A DNA stretch of 64,000 nt from Bacteroidetes bacterium 43-16 (GCA_001897525.1 MKTB01000037.1:162427-226426), one strand, 5' to 3'; positions 51,791 through 60,585 are shown, numbered from the stretch's first letter. The notes: generated from the sequence alone by a model not told the origin. Numbers and translations: made by a program.

Positions 51791-53911
51791 TTATTCTGGT
51801 TTAAAATAAGCTTGAAACCTCGTGGTTTGTGGAAAATCAGGAGATTTTATCAGTCCATCACCTTTCCCGGCCAGGAGCTCCGCACCGGATTCATCCAGCA
51901 CAACCTTGCTGTCTACCTCTTTTGGCACACGGAAACAAATCAATACAGGGAAATTTACTTTTGCATCGCCGGTAATCACCTTTACAGATGCCCGCTGCGT
52001 TGCAGCAAGTACCCTAAATCCTGAGCTTGCACCTTTTTGAAGCAATACCCTCAGATTTTCTTCAAGGGGCTTTAATTCGCCTGTTTTCTTCTGGCTATAC
52101 TTTGCCTGAGCCGGCAGCCCCAATGCTTGCTGGGTTATGGTTTGTTTATAAGTACCGGTTTGTACCATTTCATAGATATCCAAATCCTTTCCTTTGCGGC
52201 TATTGGCAACAGCATCCGCAAATTCATCGAAAACAACTAAGGTCAGTTTTTTAACCTGGTTCTTCACCCGGTCATTCATGGAATCTACAAGCCTCATCAT
52301 GGCTTCTTCAATATCTAGAATGTCATTGTAGACAGTCACGTTTTCACGGTCCTGGTAACGGGTGAACTCGTATTTTGGATCAAATATGACTACTTCTTCA
52401 ATACCGGCATGCAGTGAATACTCAATGGTATTAGTTACACATACTGATTTCCCGGACCTGGTTTGACCACACGCCAACGCATGAGGTGTCGCTGTTTCAT
52501 TCAAATCCCAAAATACTATTTGCCCCAGGTTGTCCTTCCCGATCGGCACTTTAAAATCAACCATATCATCAGGAGTGTAAATAAGATCAGCTTCTCTTTT
52601 TTTGGTTACCTCAATGGATAAGTAGGCTTTATCCTCGTAAACCATCAATTCGGTTCCTATTCTTACATTCGGTACATTCAAGGCGTGGGCAATATTTAAG
52701 GCTTTGCCCTTTATTGAATTGATGTTAACACCGGCAGAAACTTCCAGCAGGAAAGTATCACTTGAGTACCCCTGGAAGGAATGCGCAACCTGAACAATTA
52801 TATTAAATGCACGTAACGAGTGCTCAATTTTTTCATTTTGGGTCATATCCTTATTGCTTAAATCGTATTGAATGAATTTTGATGCGTTTTCTTTAAAGTT
52901 TTTGATCACCGCCGGGTTAATTGATGCTATTGATACATCCCGGATCTTCTTTAGCCTCCTTGCCACCAGTTCTTTTTTCGCGTCCGATACATTGAAATCA
53001 TCAATTTCTGCTATCTGCGTTTTAGCCCAGAAATCATATACCTCGGCCATGTCAACCAGATTATCACTTTGGTTAATCAGGTAAACGTAATCCGGATCAT
53101 TAACGGCCTGCAGCATCCTTCTTAAAGGTTCATACAGCAATGCTTCATATAGGCGCCTTGTGTCAGGGGTTAATGTGACCTTAAAGGCATTCAATTGAGG
53201 GCTTTTATCCTTATTCTGGCTGTATTTGTTTTCTACAAACCAAACTTCATCCACCTGGATATTATACCGGGATTCAAAGCACTTAACGTACGAAATTGAC
53301 TGAATACCCATTGTCATTGCTATTTCTTCATCACTTGTAAATGTCTTCTTTGATTTATGATCAAGAATGACAACTTTGGAAGATTTTGACCTGAAGCATA
53401 GATCAACTTTTGCATGGCAGGGGAGTGGTATATCAACCCCGTTAATATTTAGGTATTCATCAAAGTACATTTCAACGTGCAGAATCTCTGCAATCTCATC
53501 TAAGTATAAAGATTTTTCAGCTAAGAAGTTCTTCAATAATACCGTGGCTGTTTTGCTGGCAGTTGCAATACAATCTTCAATGGTCGGGGTGGTTTTCTGT
53601 ATTTTCCATACATCTGCGCCCTGGTTGTCTATATACTCATAAGCGGCCTTTTCCAAATCCACCAGGTCCAATTCTTTGCCTTCCTGAAGTGATTTGAAAT
53701 ATAAGTCTAATGCAGCATGGTAAGCGCTGCCGGCAACAGTGGTTGAAGAAGTTCTGCCTTTTTGGCCATAGATGGCGCTCATTTCAAACGCCTTTTCATT
53801 TCTTGAAAATGCTGTTACTCTTGAATAGCTCCAGGAATCAATCAAAAAGTCTGATTGTATTGAATTCAATTCATCTTCTGAAAGCAATTTTAATGCTGAT
53901 TGTTGTATCAT
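51791..53911 (-). CDS. RecB/Cas4-like PD-(D/E)XK nuclease fused to an FtsK/SpoIIIE-type motor
   Basis: This 706-aa fusion has an N-terminal half with the nuclease signatures in order: GSAYH (61-65), a candidate acidic residue at Glu147, Asp170 in HAKVDL, Asp184-His-Lys186 in ILDHKSKK, and Gln204-x3-Tyr208. The C-terminal half is an FtsK-like DNA translocase: beta domain around SSDTFLLEVSAGVNINSIKGKALNIAHAL (383-411), Walker A GQTRSGKS (482-489), Walker B VVFDEFAD (559-566), and the ATQRASVKVITGDAKVNFPVLICFRV segment. It overlaps the upstream annealing-type gene by 4 nt. A phage recombination or end-processing role is inferred. Confidence 0.85.
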   Translation of the reverse strand: MIQQSALKLLSEDELNSIQSDFLIDSWSYSRVTAFSRNEKAFEMSAIYGQKGRTSSTTVAGSAYHAALDLYFKSLQEGKELDLVDLEKAAYEYIDNQGADVWKIQKTTPTIEDCIATASKTATVLLKNFLAEKSLYLDEIAEILHVEMYFDEYLNINGVDIPLPCHAKVDLCFRSKSSKVVILDHKSKKTFTSDEEIAMTMGIQSISYVKCFESRYNIQVDEVWFVENKYSQNKDKSPQLNAFKVTLTPDTRRLYEALLYEPLRRMLQAVNDPDYVYLINQSDNLVDMAEVYDFWAKTQIAEIDDFNVSDAKKELVARRLKKIRDVSIASINPAVIKNFKENASKFIQYDLSNKDMTQNEKIEHSLRAFNIIVQVAHSFQGYSSDTFLLEVSAGVNINSIKGKALNIAHALNVPNVRIGTELMVYEDKAYLSIEVTKKREADLIYTPDDMVDFKVPIGKDNLGQIVFWDLNETATPHALACGQTRSGKSVCVTNTIEYSLHAGIEEVVIFDPKYEFTRYQDRENVTVYNDILDIEEAMMRLVDSMNDRVKNQVKKLTLVVFDEFADAVANSRKGKDLDIYEMVQTGTYKQTITQQALGLPAQAKYSQKKTGELKPLEENLRVLLQKGASSGFRVLAATQRASVKVITGDAKVNFPVLICFRVPKEVDSKVVLDESGAELLAGKGDGLIKSPDFPQTTRFQAYFKPE

Positions 53912-54702
53912 GGCAAATCTACTTTACCGGCTCCCTGGGCCGCTTTTAGGTTTTCTTTTTTATCCGCACCGGTTGGTTCTTCAAAGAGATCTTTTACCGT
54001 ACTTTCCCCGTTAAGGATCAGTGTGACCATACCCCGGAGTACTGAAAGCTTATCCAGGTCAATATCCTGTATCTTTTTAAGTTCAAGGACCTGTAAGATT
54101 TGCTTTTCAGTTACGTTTAGGGACTTGAGATAATTGATCGCTTTATCTCGCCTGATAGTTAATGTTTCTGCTGTACCCCTTGCAACCTCTTTTACTTTTT
54201 CATAAATACCCGATACCAATGCAGTAGTTACAACTTTTAATACCGCATTACGGTAAGCAATTGAGCATGCCGCGTTGCCGGTGACCGTTTGCATATCTTC
54301 ATTGTAGGTACGACCGTTTTTATCGGTGATTTTGCGCTTGACTTCAACAGTTGCACTATTGTTTGTTTCCAGGTCGTGGCAAATGCCCTGCGCTGTGATC
54401 GTTTTCCCATCGTTTGCGATAACCCGGGCACCGGCTCGAATATTACCGTATGTACTACAGATGATTTCGGCAAAGCGCACACTGGGCCCTTCAACCTGCT
54501 TATTACCGCGCGGCAATGTATAAATGCAAGACTGTGCCACATCTTCACTAATAGTCGCCAAACTTTCCGCCTTATCAAGGAATGTTTTTATTGACCGAGG
54601 ATAAGCCTTTGCGGTGGTTATTTGCATATCAATCTCTGCTTTTGTGATCAACTCTATAGCACTGGTAGGCACCACCTGAATTTCTTGATTACTCGTTTCC
54701 AT
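53908..54702 (-). CDS. Conserved phage protein, probable single-strand annealing/recombination factor
   Basis: The 264-aa product has the pattern LITKAEIDMQITTAKAYPRSIKTFLDKAESLAT, QSCIYTLPRGNKQVEGPSVRFAEIICSTYGNIRAGARV, and TGNAACSIAYRNAVLKVVTTAL, found in a phage family often placed next to exonucleases. I cannot name the family with certainty. The ATGA overlap with the nuclease-FtsK gene and the early-region position suggest a Redbeta/RecT-like annealing role. A replication accessory function is the main alternative. Confidence 0.65.
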   Translation of the reverse strand: METSNQEIQVVPTSAIELITKAEIDMQITTAKAYPRSIKTFLDKAESLATISEDVAQSCIYTLPRGNKQVEGPSVRFAEIICSTYGNIRAGARVIANDGKTITAQGICHDLETNNSATVEVKRKITDKNGRTYNEDMQTVTGNAACSIAYRNAVLKVVTTALVSGIYEKVKEVARGTAETLTIRRDKAINYLKSLNVTEKQILQVLELKKIQDIDLDKLSVLRGMVTLILNGESTVKDLFEEPTGADKKENLKAAQGAGKVDLP

Positions 54703-54744
54703 TATTTCAGAATTTGTATTTTGATAATTAATATATTCGGATTG

Positions 54745-55188
54745 TTAGCAAATTGTCATACCCACACGCTGCTCATTTTCCGCACTTGATTTTGAAAGGT
54801 GGTCTTTTAGTTTCTTATCAAGTTCCAGGGCACATTTCAAACTCCATTCGGCTGCTTTTTCTGGTGTGGTCAATTGGGGGCGGGAAAGGGTTCCGGATAG
54901 TGCAGCTGCTGCAAAGAATTCAATCTGGCTGTCAACCGATGGTAAATATTCACAGAGTACATTTGAAAGATCAGTTCCCGATTTTTGCTTTTTGCTTGCT
55001 GCTTTTAAGTCGTGAGACCATGCAATACCAATTGAAACTGATAAGCAGATACTAAGCATTGAGTAAAATACTCTTGTCAAAAATGGCCAGTTCAAAGGAT
55101 TAAGGTCAATGTTGCAATATGCAAACCCGGCATAGATGATAGATAATGTGAGAATAATAACACTGGCAACAGATAATGAATTTTTCAT
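54745..55188 (-). CDS. Hypothetical two-helix membrane protein, 147 aa
   Basis: There are two N-terminal membrane helices (VASVIILTLSIIYAGFAYCNI and VFYSMLSICLSVSIGIAW), then a soluble helical tail of about 85 residues. No family is recognised. It belongs to a run of short membrane-protein genes in the early region. Confidence 0.55.
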   Translation of the reverse strand: MKNSLSVASVIILTLSIIYAGFAYCNIDLNPLNWPFLTRVFYSMLSICLSVSIGIAWSHDLKAASKKQKSGTDLSNVLCEYLPSVDSQIEFFAAAALSGTLSRPQLTTPEKAAEWSLKCALELDKKLKDHLSKSSAENEQRVGMTIC

Positions 55189-55213
55189 TTTTTAATTGAT
55201 TATTGGTTAGAAT

Positions 55214-55300
55214 TTATTTTTTATGGTCATCGCGGTTTAACTTGATCAGAGCAATCCAAAAACCAATGTTGACAATTATGACGAATGTGGATAGGTCCAT
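55214..55300 (-). CDS. Possible 28-aa membrane peptide
   Basis: MDLSTFVIIVNIGFWIALIK followed by a charged tail (LNRDDHKK). A single hydrophobic helix with a basic end is a typical small phage membrane peptide. It starts 2 nt after the stop of the 35-aa frame upstream. Very short, so tentative. Confidence 0.4.
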   Translation of the reverse strand: MDLSTFVIIVNIGFWIALIKLNRDDHKK

Positions 55301-55302
55301 GG

Positions 55303-55410
55303 CTATTGTACACCTGCAAGTATGCAGATACATTTGATGGTTAATATTATCGCTACCAAAGCGGCCAGGCAGTACAGAACAGACTTAATAGCTGATTTGA
55401 TTATTTTCAT
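55303..55410 (-). CDS. Possible 35-aa membrane peptide
   Basis: The frame encodes MKIIKSAIKSVLYCLAALVA and continues with a hydrophobic stretch ending CICILAGVQ. It is a basic N-terminus plus one helix, and it abuts both neighbours (7 and 2 nt). Tentative because of its size. Confidence 0.4.
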   Translation of the reverse strand: MKIIKSAIKSVLYCLAALVAIILTIKCICILAGVQ

Positions 55411-55417
55411 AATATGA

Positions 55418-55654
55418 TTAATTTCTTAATGCTTGCAATGTCTCCCAATCTGATACATCTGAATATATCTTAAGGGTCAATTTTACTGGCAATTCAAGTG
55501 ATGAAATGATGAATGTATATTTAGCGCACCATTTATGCGGCTGCATGTTTGGGTCTTTTAAAAAAGGTTCGAATTCGCAGTTTTTACGCTCCTGGCAAAA
55601 AATGCACATGCTTGATATTCTACCCTTTACTTTTGCTCTTACCATTTTCATCAT
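55418..55654 (-). CDS. Hypothetical Cys-containing protein, 78 aa
   Basis: This small basic soluble protein contains CIFCQERKNCEFEPF and a later KWCAKY, a possible zinc or redox Cys set (C17, C20, C26, C43). It overlaps the upstream membrane-protein gene by 35 nt. The start may be the second Met. No family is recognised. Confidence 0.5.
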   Translation of the reverse strand: MMKMVRAKVKGRISSMCIFCQERKNCEFEPFLKDPNMQPHKWCAKYTFIISSLELPVKLTLKIYSDVSDWETLQALRN

Positions 55655-55841
55655 CTATTTTTTTTGACCAGTCAATAAGGACCATTAACCCAAATATGAC
55701 CAGGCTTGCAGTGAAAGAAAGTGCGACAGATAATCCGCGCGTGAATCCGCCCCAGTTTCCCGGGTTGATATCCCATTCAATGAACGATGTAAGAATATAG
55801 CTTAACACCCATGGGGATAGTAGTAATTGAAGTTTGTTCAT
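55620..55841 (-). CDS. Hypothetical two-helix membrane protein, 73 aa
   Basis: Two hydrophobic segments (LLLSPWVLSYILTSFI and LSVALSFTASLVIFGLMVLI) surround a short polar loop with DINPGNWGGFTRG, and a Lys/Ser-rich tail follows. The loop resembles the DLNPLNWPFLTR loop of the protein at 54745-55188, so the two may be distant relatives. Confidence 0.55.
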   Translation of the reverse strand: MNKLQLLLSPWVLSYILTSFIEWDINPGNWGGFTRGLSVALSFTASLVIFGLMVLIDWSKKIDDENGKSKSKG

Positions 55842-55844
55842 CGA

Positions 55845-56003
55845 TTATTTTTTTCGGTTTTTATTCCTGGTTACATGATAGCCTTTACATTCATTACAGT
55901 AGTAAATCCTTTCTGGCCGATTTTTAAGAATTGTCCTCAAATAATTTAGAGCGGTTTCAGCTCTTTTTTTGGACTTGTAGCTGGTCTTTTTACTGCACGC
56001 CAT
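55845..56003 (-). CDS. Small zinc-finger-like protein, 52 aa
   Basis: MACSKKTSYKSKKRAETALN opens a basic 52-aa protein with YYCNECKGYHVTRN near the end, which supplies a Cys-x2-Cys...His pattern common in small phage proteins. It starts 9 nt after the DnaB stop and ends 3 nt before the next gene, so it fits the operon well. Confidence 0.6.
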   Translation of the reverse strand: MACSKKTSYKSKKRAETALNYLRTILKNRPERIYYCNECKGYHVTRNKNRKK

Positions 56004-56012
56004 AGGTAGAAT

Positions 56013-57527
56013 TTAAAATGGCATGCCGGATTCTTCTTGGTATTCTTCATATCCACCTCCAGGGGAAATACCCGCGTGTGGATTGTATGGAATATCAGGA
56101 ACAGGAGCCTGGAATGTTCCATCTGAATGATCGTAAAATCTTTGGATACTAAGGTCCTTCCTGGCTAGAACATCTTTGAGTTGTCCATTCCTATGCTTCG
56201 CAATATCAATATGCACAACCATGGCCATCCTCGGATCAACACCCACCTCGCTAGGAAGCGAATTATAGATAAATGCTACCATATCAGCATCCTGCTCTAT
56301 TGCTCCTGATTCCCTTAGATCAGCCAGCTTTGGACGCTGGGCATCACCGGCCCGATGCTCTATACCCCGGCTTAGCTGTGAAAGTGCAATAACCGGTACA
56401 TTCAATTCCTTTGCAAGCTCTTTCAACCCCCTTGATATTTTTGAGATTTCCTGCTCTCTATTCCCTTTGTTATCTTCCCCGGACATCAGCTGTAAGTAAT
56501 CGACAATGATCAGCCCAATTTCTGGAACCTCGGGATGGGCATTATTGCCATTTTTCCGCTTATGGTCAATTTGCTTTTTAAGTTTCATGCAAAGGGCTTT
56601 TATTTGGCTGAGCTTCAGGCCTGGGGTGTCATCAAAATGGATGTTCCGGTCAAAAAGATCATTATTAGCTGCCAATTTTGCTTTAAAGGCTTCTTTGTCT
56701 TGTACTTTATAGGGCTTTGTAATATGGTCCAGTGGTATGCCGGAAGAAATAGAAATTAAACGGTTCCCGAGCTGGCTTGATCCCATCTCCAAACTGAATA
56801 CCGCAACAGTTACCATTTTCGATGCAGCATAGGCGAAATTTAATGCAAGGGCGGTTTTACCGACTGCCGGTCGGGCAGCAAGGATGATAAGATCAGTCTT
56901 TTGCCATCCGCCCGTTACTTCATTGAGCTGCTTGAATCCAGTATCTACACCGGTAAATGATGTACTGTCCTTTGAAAGATCGGCTTCAATTCTCTGTAGC
57001 GATTCAAAGAGAACTTCAGATATAGGCCTTAAAGACTTTGATGTTGTCCTGGTGCCAATACGATCAATCATCAAATTTGTCTGATAAATGGTTTCTGAAA
57101 TATCTTCCTCATCAAATCCGGCAGTAATCAATTTGTCACCTAATTGAATGAGCTCGCGGTGAATCCATTTCTCAAGGATTATTACAGCATATTCTTTGCC
57201 CTTTGAAGTGTTTAAAATGGCATTGTTTCCCAAAGATATTAGCTTCGCGGGGCCGCCAATTTCCTCTAAATTGCCCTCTTTTGTGAATTCACTAACCAAT
57301 ACAAGAGAATCAACAGAAACGCCCTTATTTGCCAACTCTAGTGCTTTTTCATAGATCATTTGATGATCAGGCCTGTAAAACATTTCAGGAGATGTCAGGA
57401 TACCCATAATGTCACGCATGCTGATAGTTTCCGAAATGATCGCGCCCAGTAACTCCGCTTCGATATCTTTTGCATTAGGTGGAATTTTCCCCCCAATGCG
57501 CTTTGAATTATTGTAATTTGTTTTCAT
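56013..57527 (-). CDS. dnaB: Replicative DNA helicase, DnaB family
   Basis: The 504-aa hexameric fork helicase starts at the ATG at 57525-57527 (MKTNYNNSKRIGGKIPPNAKDIEAELLGAII). It has the N-terminal helical domain, then the RecA-like motor with Walker A ARPAVGKTA (218-226), DYLQLMSG as Walker B, SQLSRGIEHRAGD and LADLRESGAIEQDADMV. The C-terminus is Gly/Pro rich. It overlaps the initiator gene by 20 nt. This is the phage copy; the host should have its own elsewhere. Confidence 0.93.
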   Translation of the reverse strand: MKTNYNNSKRIGGKIPPNAKDIEAELLGAIISETISMRDIMGILTSPEMFYRPDHQMIYEKALELANKGVSVDSLVLVSEFTKEGNLEEIGGPAKLISLGNNAILNTSKGKEYAVIILEKWIHRELIQLGDKLITAGFDEEDISETIYQTNLMIDRIGTRTTSKSLRPISEVLFESLQRIEADLSKDSTSFTGVDTGFKQLNEVTGGWQKTDLIILAARPAVGKTALALNFAYAASKMVTVAVFSLEMGSSQLGNRLISISSGIPLDHITKPYKVQDKEAFKAKLAANNDLFDRNIHFDDTPGLKLSQIKALCMKLKKQIDHKRKNGNNAHPEVPEIGLIIVDYLQLMSGEDNKGNREQEISKISRGLKELAKELNVPVIALSQLSRGIEHRAGDAQRPKLADLRESGAIEQDADMVAFIYNSLPSEVGVDPRMAMVVHIDIAKHRNGQLKDVLARKDLSIQRFYDHSDGTFQAPVPDIPYNPHAGISPGGGYEEYQEESGMPF

Positions 57528-58278
57528 TTTCAAATAGTTTATCCAGTTCTTCTTTTTTTTCTTGACTGAGACCTGCAGGCTCCGGGGCACTTAATGGATC
57601 TTTAGGTTTGGACCACTCATCTTCATTCTTCTTCCATTTTTTTAATCTCAAATTGATATCCCAGGTCTTTTGCATTTCCTGCCGCATCTTTTTTCCGTCT
57701 CGGGTAGGCTCAGACCAATGATCAAAAAATGACCTTAAGAATTCCTTTGAATATTGGTTGATAAATGGTCTTAGGGTATCATAAAAAAGATTCTTCCTAA
57801 CATCAAGAGTAGGGGGTGGCGCCTTTGCGCCTACACTATCTCTATTTATGTTATTATCATTATTACCATTATTATCATTATTTAGTCGGGTTCCCTGTGC
57901 GTTTCCTCCGCGTTTCCTCCGCGTTTCTTTTGCGTTCCCCAAATCCTGATAACTATCATATTTACAAATAGTTATCCGTGTCGTAACACGCATGTCCTCG
58001 ATGTAAATAATATCCTCTTTATTAAGTAGTAAAAAAAACGCTCTAACAGCCTTTTTTGATGCTCTCCACCGCTCACTCCAGGTCTGTAAAGAATAGATTA
58101 TTTGACCCCTTCCGCACTCAACCAATACGCCTCTTAAATATGTTTGCTTAGGTTCCGGGTCGTGATTCGCCGACATTATCATGTCGATCCACCATTTCAG
58201 TTTTACAGGATCACCCCAAAGCCAGTGATCCCGTATTTGTCTATTCAAGCTAATCCAGCCAGTATCATTAAATGCCAT
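57508..58278 (-). CDS. Replication initiator/helicase loader-like (DnaD-like) protein
   Basis: This 256-aa protein has an N-terminal winged-helix region (WISLNRQIRDHWLWGDPVKLKWWIDMIMSANH, then GQIIYSLQTWSERWRASKKAVRAFFLLLNKEDII) found in phage replisome organisers, a low-complexity Asn/Asp linker (about 130-146), and a C-terminal helical segment (LRPFINQYSKEFLRSFFDHWSEPTRDGKKMRQEMQKTWDINLRLKKW). The linker and tail match proteins that load DnaB, whose gene follows with a 20-nt overlap. Origin binding is inferred. Confidence 0.78.
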   Translation of the reverse strand: MAFNDTGWISLNRQIRDHWLWGDPVKLKWWIDMIMSANHDPEPKQTYLRGVLVECGRGQIIYSLQTWSERWRASKKAVRAFFLLLNKEDIIYIEDMRVTTRITICKYDSYQDLGNAKETRRKRGGNAQGTRLNNDNNGNNDNNINRDSVGAKAPPPTLDVRKNLFYDTLRPFINQYSKEFLRSFFDHWSEPTRDGKKMRQEMQKTWDINLRLKKWKKNEDEWSKPKDPLSAPEPAGLSQEKKEELDKLFENENKLQ

Positions 58279-58307
58279 GACGAGTTGTAAAAAGGAACAG
58301 GGAATTT

Positions 58308-58877
58308 TTAAACGCTTTCGGGCTCTTTTGATCCGGCAGCCCTGGCACCATTTTGAAAATCGTTCAGCTGAAGGCGTGCCTGCAGTAATTGAACATTGAG
58401 CCGGCCGGTGTCCTCCATGAGGCTTGCGTAATCATTTGTTAGCAAATTGAACATTTCCCTGTGCTTATTGATCATGTCGGACTTTCTGGAAAGCTCTCTT
58501 TTCAGATATTTAAGTTCTGTCTGCTCTTTATCCAGTACAGCGGAAAGCCCGATTACATTTTTTTGAGATACATTAAACAATCTTTTCGCTTGATTTAATT
58601 CATCAACGCCGGCTGCAACTTTTTCAGACTTGATATCCGGAAGTCTTACATCTTTTTTAAATCTGTTCTTTAGCCAGGAAATGACCATCGAAACATTATG
58701 ATTGTGCCGTAAGAAGTCAGCAGCATCTTTATGGGAAACCCAAAAGTCAAACTGCTCGAATCCTTTAATATTGAATGCTTTTACCAGGTCTAGCCTGTTT
58801 ACAAATTTTTTATCATCAATTATGATAAATCTTACCTGGTTTTCACCAACTTGAAAAGAGAAATATGCTGTGTTCAT
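58308..58877 (-). CDS. Hypothetical DNA-associated-type protein with coiled coil
   Basis: Residues 1-75 form a small mixed domain (FSFQVGENQVRFIIIDDKKFVNRLDLVKAFNIKGFEQFDFWVSHKDAADFL) reminiscent of KilA/BRO-type phage domains, and the rest is a long charged coiled coil (about 95-175). The 189-aa length and early position suggest a regulator or replication accessory. The similarity is weak, so the function stays open. Confidence 0.5.
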   Translation of the reverse strand: MNTAYFSFQVGENQVRFIIIDDKKFVNRLDLVKAFNIKGFEQFDFWVSHKDAADFLRHNHNVSMVISWLKNRFKKDVRLPDIKSEKVAAGVDELNQAKRLFNVSQKNVIGLSAVLDKEQTELKYLKRELSRKSDMINKHREMFNLLTNDYASLMEDTGRLNVQLLQARLQLNDFQNGARAAGSKEPESV

Positions 58878-58945
58878 TTTTATAGTATTGCGGCGCGGTG
58901 CCGAATGAATTATTATTATTTTGGAGGTTTAATTTTTGCGCTTCA

Positions 58946-59338
58946 TTAATGGGCCCATGAATTTCGGTCTGGCTCACCCCTTAAAGATTTGATTAATAAT
59001 CTGAGATAATAAATTGCACCATATTCATCAGGACGACCAGTGAAATCAGGGTCCGACAACTTATATTTCACGATATCATCATAAATATCATCCAAGTACT
59101 TTGCCAATTCATCAGCACTTATGGTACTTAGAAATTTTAGTAAGCTTGATATGTCCTGATCATATTCAATCAAAGCCAAGGGAATACGGTTTAATATAGA
59201 ACTGAACTCCACAGGACCTAGTTCTAAACCAATAGCCCTTCCGGCATTTATAAAATTGGTAATAGATTCCTGCCTTGCTTCTGGATCCTCAATACTGGTG
59301 GTATCATTTAGTAATGCTTTTAAATAATTAATTTTCAT
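58946..59338 (-). CDS. Hypothetical prophage protein, 130 aa
   Basis: This acidic, helical, soluble protein (MKINYLKALLNDTTSIEDPEARQESITNFINAGRAIGLELGPVEFSSILNR) has no recognised domain. It starts 5 nt after the stop of the 107-aa gene upstream, in the same operon. Confidence 0.55.
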   Translation of the reverse strand: MKINYLKALLNDTTSIEDPEARQESITNFINAGRAIGLELGPVEFSSILNRIPLALIEYDQDISSLLKFLSTISADELAKYLDDIYDDIVKYKLSDPDFTGRPDEYGAIYYLRLLIKSLRGEPDRNSWAH

Positions 59339-59343
59339 AATTG

Positions 59344-59667
59344 TTATTTTTTTGATTGAGAAATGGCATCTTTGATGAGAATAACAAGAAGATTCAGATA
59401 AGCTACATTCGACAGCTTTTCTACCATGCCTATTATTGTTTCTAAGAGTGTTGTAAGGTCTATAAGTGATTGTTCCAGCAATTTTACTCGTTCGCCTGGT
59501 TCGAGTGATCCTTCTGCAGTGTGCCAGGCAAATTCCTTCGCTACTCTTAGTAGTGCTGCAACATTTGCCACACTATCTTCAGACACATTTTCAGAATCTT
59601 GAATTAGGCCATTTATTTTTTCAACATCAACAAGAATCTTTGTTTGGTTTTTATTTAGATTACTCAT
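59344..59667 (-). CDS. Hypothetical prophage protein, 107 aa
   Basis: This helical, mildly acidic protein (MSNLNKNQTKILVDVEKINGLIQDSENVSEDSVANVAALLRVAKEFAWHTAEG) has a hydrophobic C-terminal helix (LSNVAYLNLLVILIKDAIS). The design suggests a bundle of helices. No family is recognised. Confidence 0.5.
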   Translation of the reverse strand: MSNLNKNQTKILVDVEKINGLIQDSENVSEDSVANVAALLRVAKEFAWHTAEGSLEPGERVKLLEQSLIDLTTLLETIIGMVEKLSNVAYLNLLVILIKDAISQSKK

Positions 59668-59760
59668 AGTATTTTTTTTACATAGCTCCGCCAGGTGATT
59701 TAAAGAGCTCGTTTAAATCACAGTCGAAACCGACTATTGAAATTTATTTTAAAGAATTGC

Positions 59761-60585
59761 TTAAGGTTGTAACGTCCGAGCCAGGGCAAGAAGTGCTTGG
59801 AATGTCACCCCGTACATACCGAATCTGTTAGATGATTCACTTAAATAATTATGTGAATAAGCATCTGAAATCATAATACGGCCGTCAATACCGGGATAAA
59901 TACAAACATTGGGACTAACTGATTTTTCATCGTGTAGAAGGGGATCATTTGAAGACCCGGTCATATACGGTATGAAAGTAAATACTGACTGATTGCTGAT
60001 TATATTAGCTTTTACAATATGTACTTTTTCTAGTTGGGTATTGATCAATTTGGAATCTTCTAATGAGCAATATTTTACAACTGTACCGCCATGCAATGAT
60101 GATTTATTAATACTGAAATGATCTTTACCAATCAACATTGAATTGTCATACATAAATAAATTTCTAGCTGCCTCTCCAAAGAATTCTCCATCCAAATTGC
60201 TTCTTTCAGAAATGAATATCAATTTAGATCGATCGTACATCTCAATGCCTACAAACTTACCGCTTCCTATAATTTCAGATTGGTCATTGATTTCACATTC
60301 AAAAAGTTCAATATCTCCTTTGACTACAGAATCGCCATATAAAACAGAATCCCCATAAAGAGCAGCTCCATCATACAATTTTGCATTATCCGCAACCCAT
60401 GACCCATCAAAAATATTATCCAGGCTTTCCACATAGCCGCCTTTAGTTCCAGCGTCAATACCGCCAATATAATTGTTTTCAAAACTGATTTTCGCTATCA
60501 GGCGATACAAGGAAATTCCGTCAATAAAAATTGTGTCCTTTTTATCAATTGTAAGATTCGGGTTAACTTTTTTCGCTACTGTCAT
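59761..60585 (-). CDS. Left-handed beta-helix-like repeat protein
   Basis: The start is probably the ATG at 60583-60585 (MTVAKKVNPNLTIDKKDTIFIDG), giving 274 aa; an in-frame ATG at 60624 is an alternative. Residues about 45-190 contain repeated strand-turn units: GGYVESLDNIFDGSWVADNAKLYDGAALYGDSVLYGDSVVKGDIEL and similar, with Gly/Asp at each turn. This resembles pentapeptide/hexapeptide beta-helices also seen in polymer-forming proteins. The last 70 residues form a different cap. It lies between HTH regulators and early genes; the role is unknown. Confidence 0.65.
   Translation of the reverse strand: MTVAKKVNPNLTIDKKDTIFIDGISLYRLIAKISFENNYIGGIDAGTKGGYVESLDNIFDGSWVADNAKLYDGAALYGDSVLYGDSVVKGDIELFECEINDQSEIIGSGKFVGIEMYDRSKLIFISERSNLDGEFFGEAARNLFMYDNSMLIGKDHFSINKSSLHGGTVVKYCSLEDSKLINTQLEKVHIVKANIISNQSVFTFIPYMTGSSNDPLLHDEKSVSPNVCIYPGIDGRIMISDAYSHNYLSESSNRFGMYGVTFQALLALARTLQP

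Noticed and set aside
54237..54578. Arg-rich 113-aa frame inside the annealing-type gene
   Set aside because: It is wholly contained in a well-supported gene on the same strand, has a biased Arg/Ser/Lys composition and no start signals.
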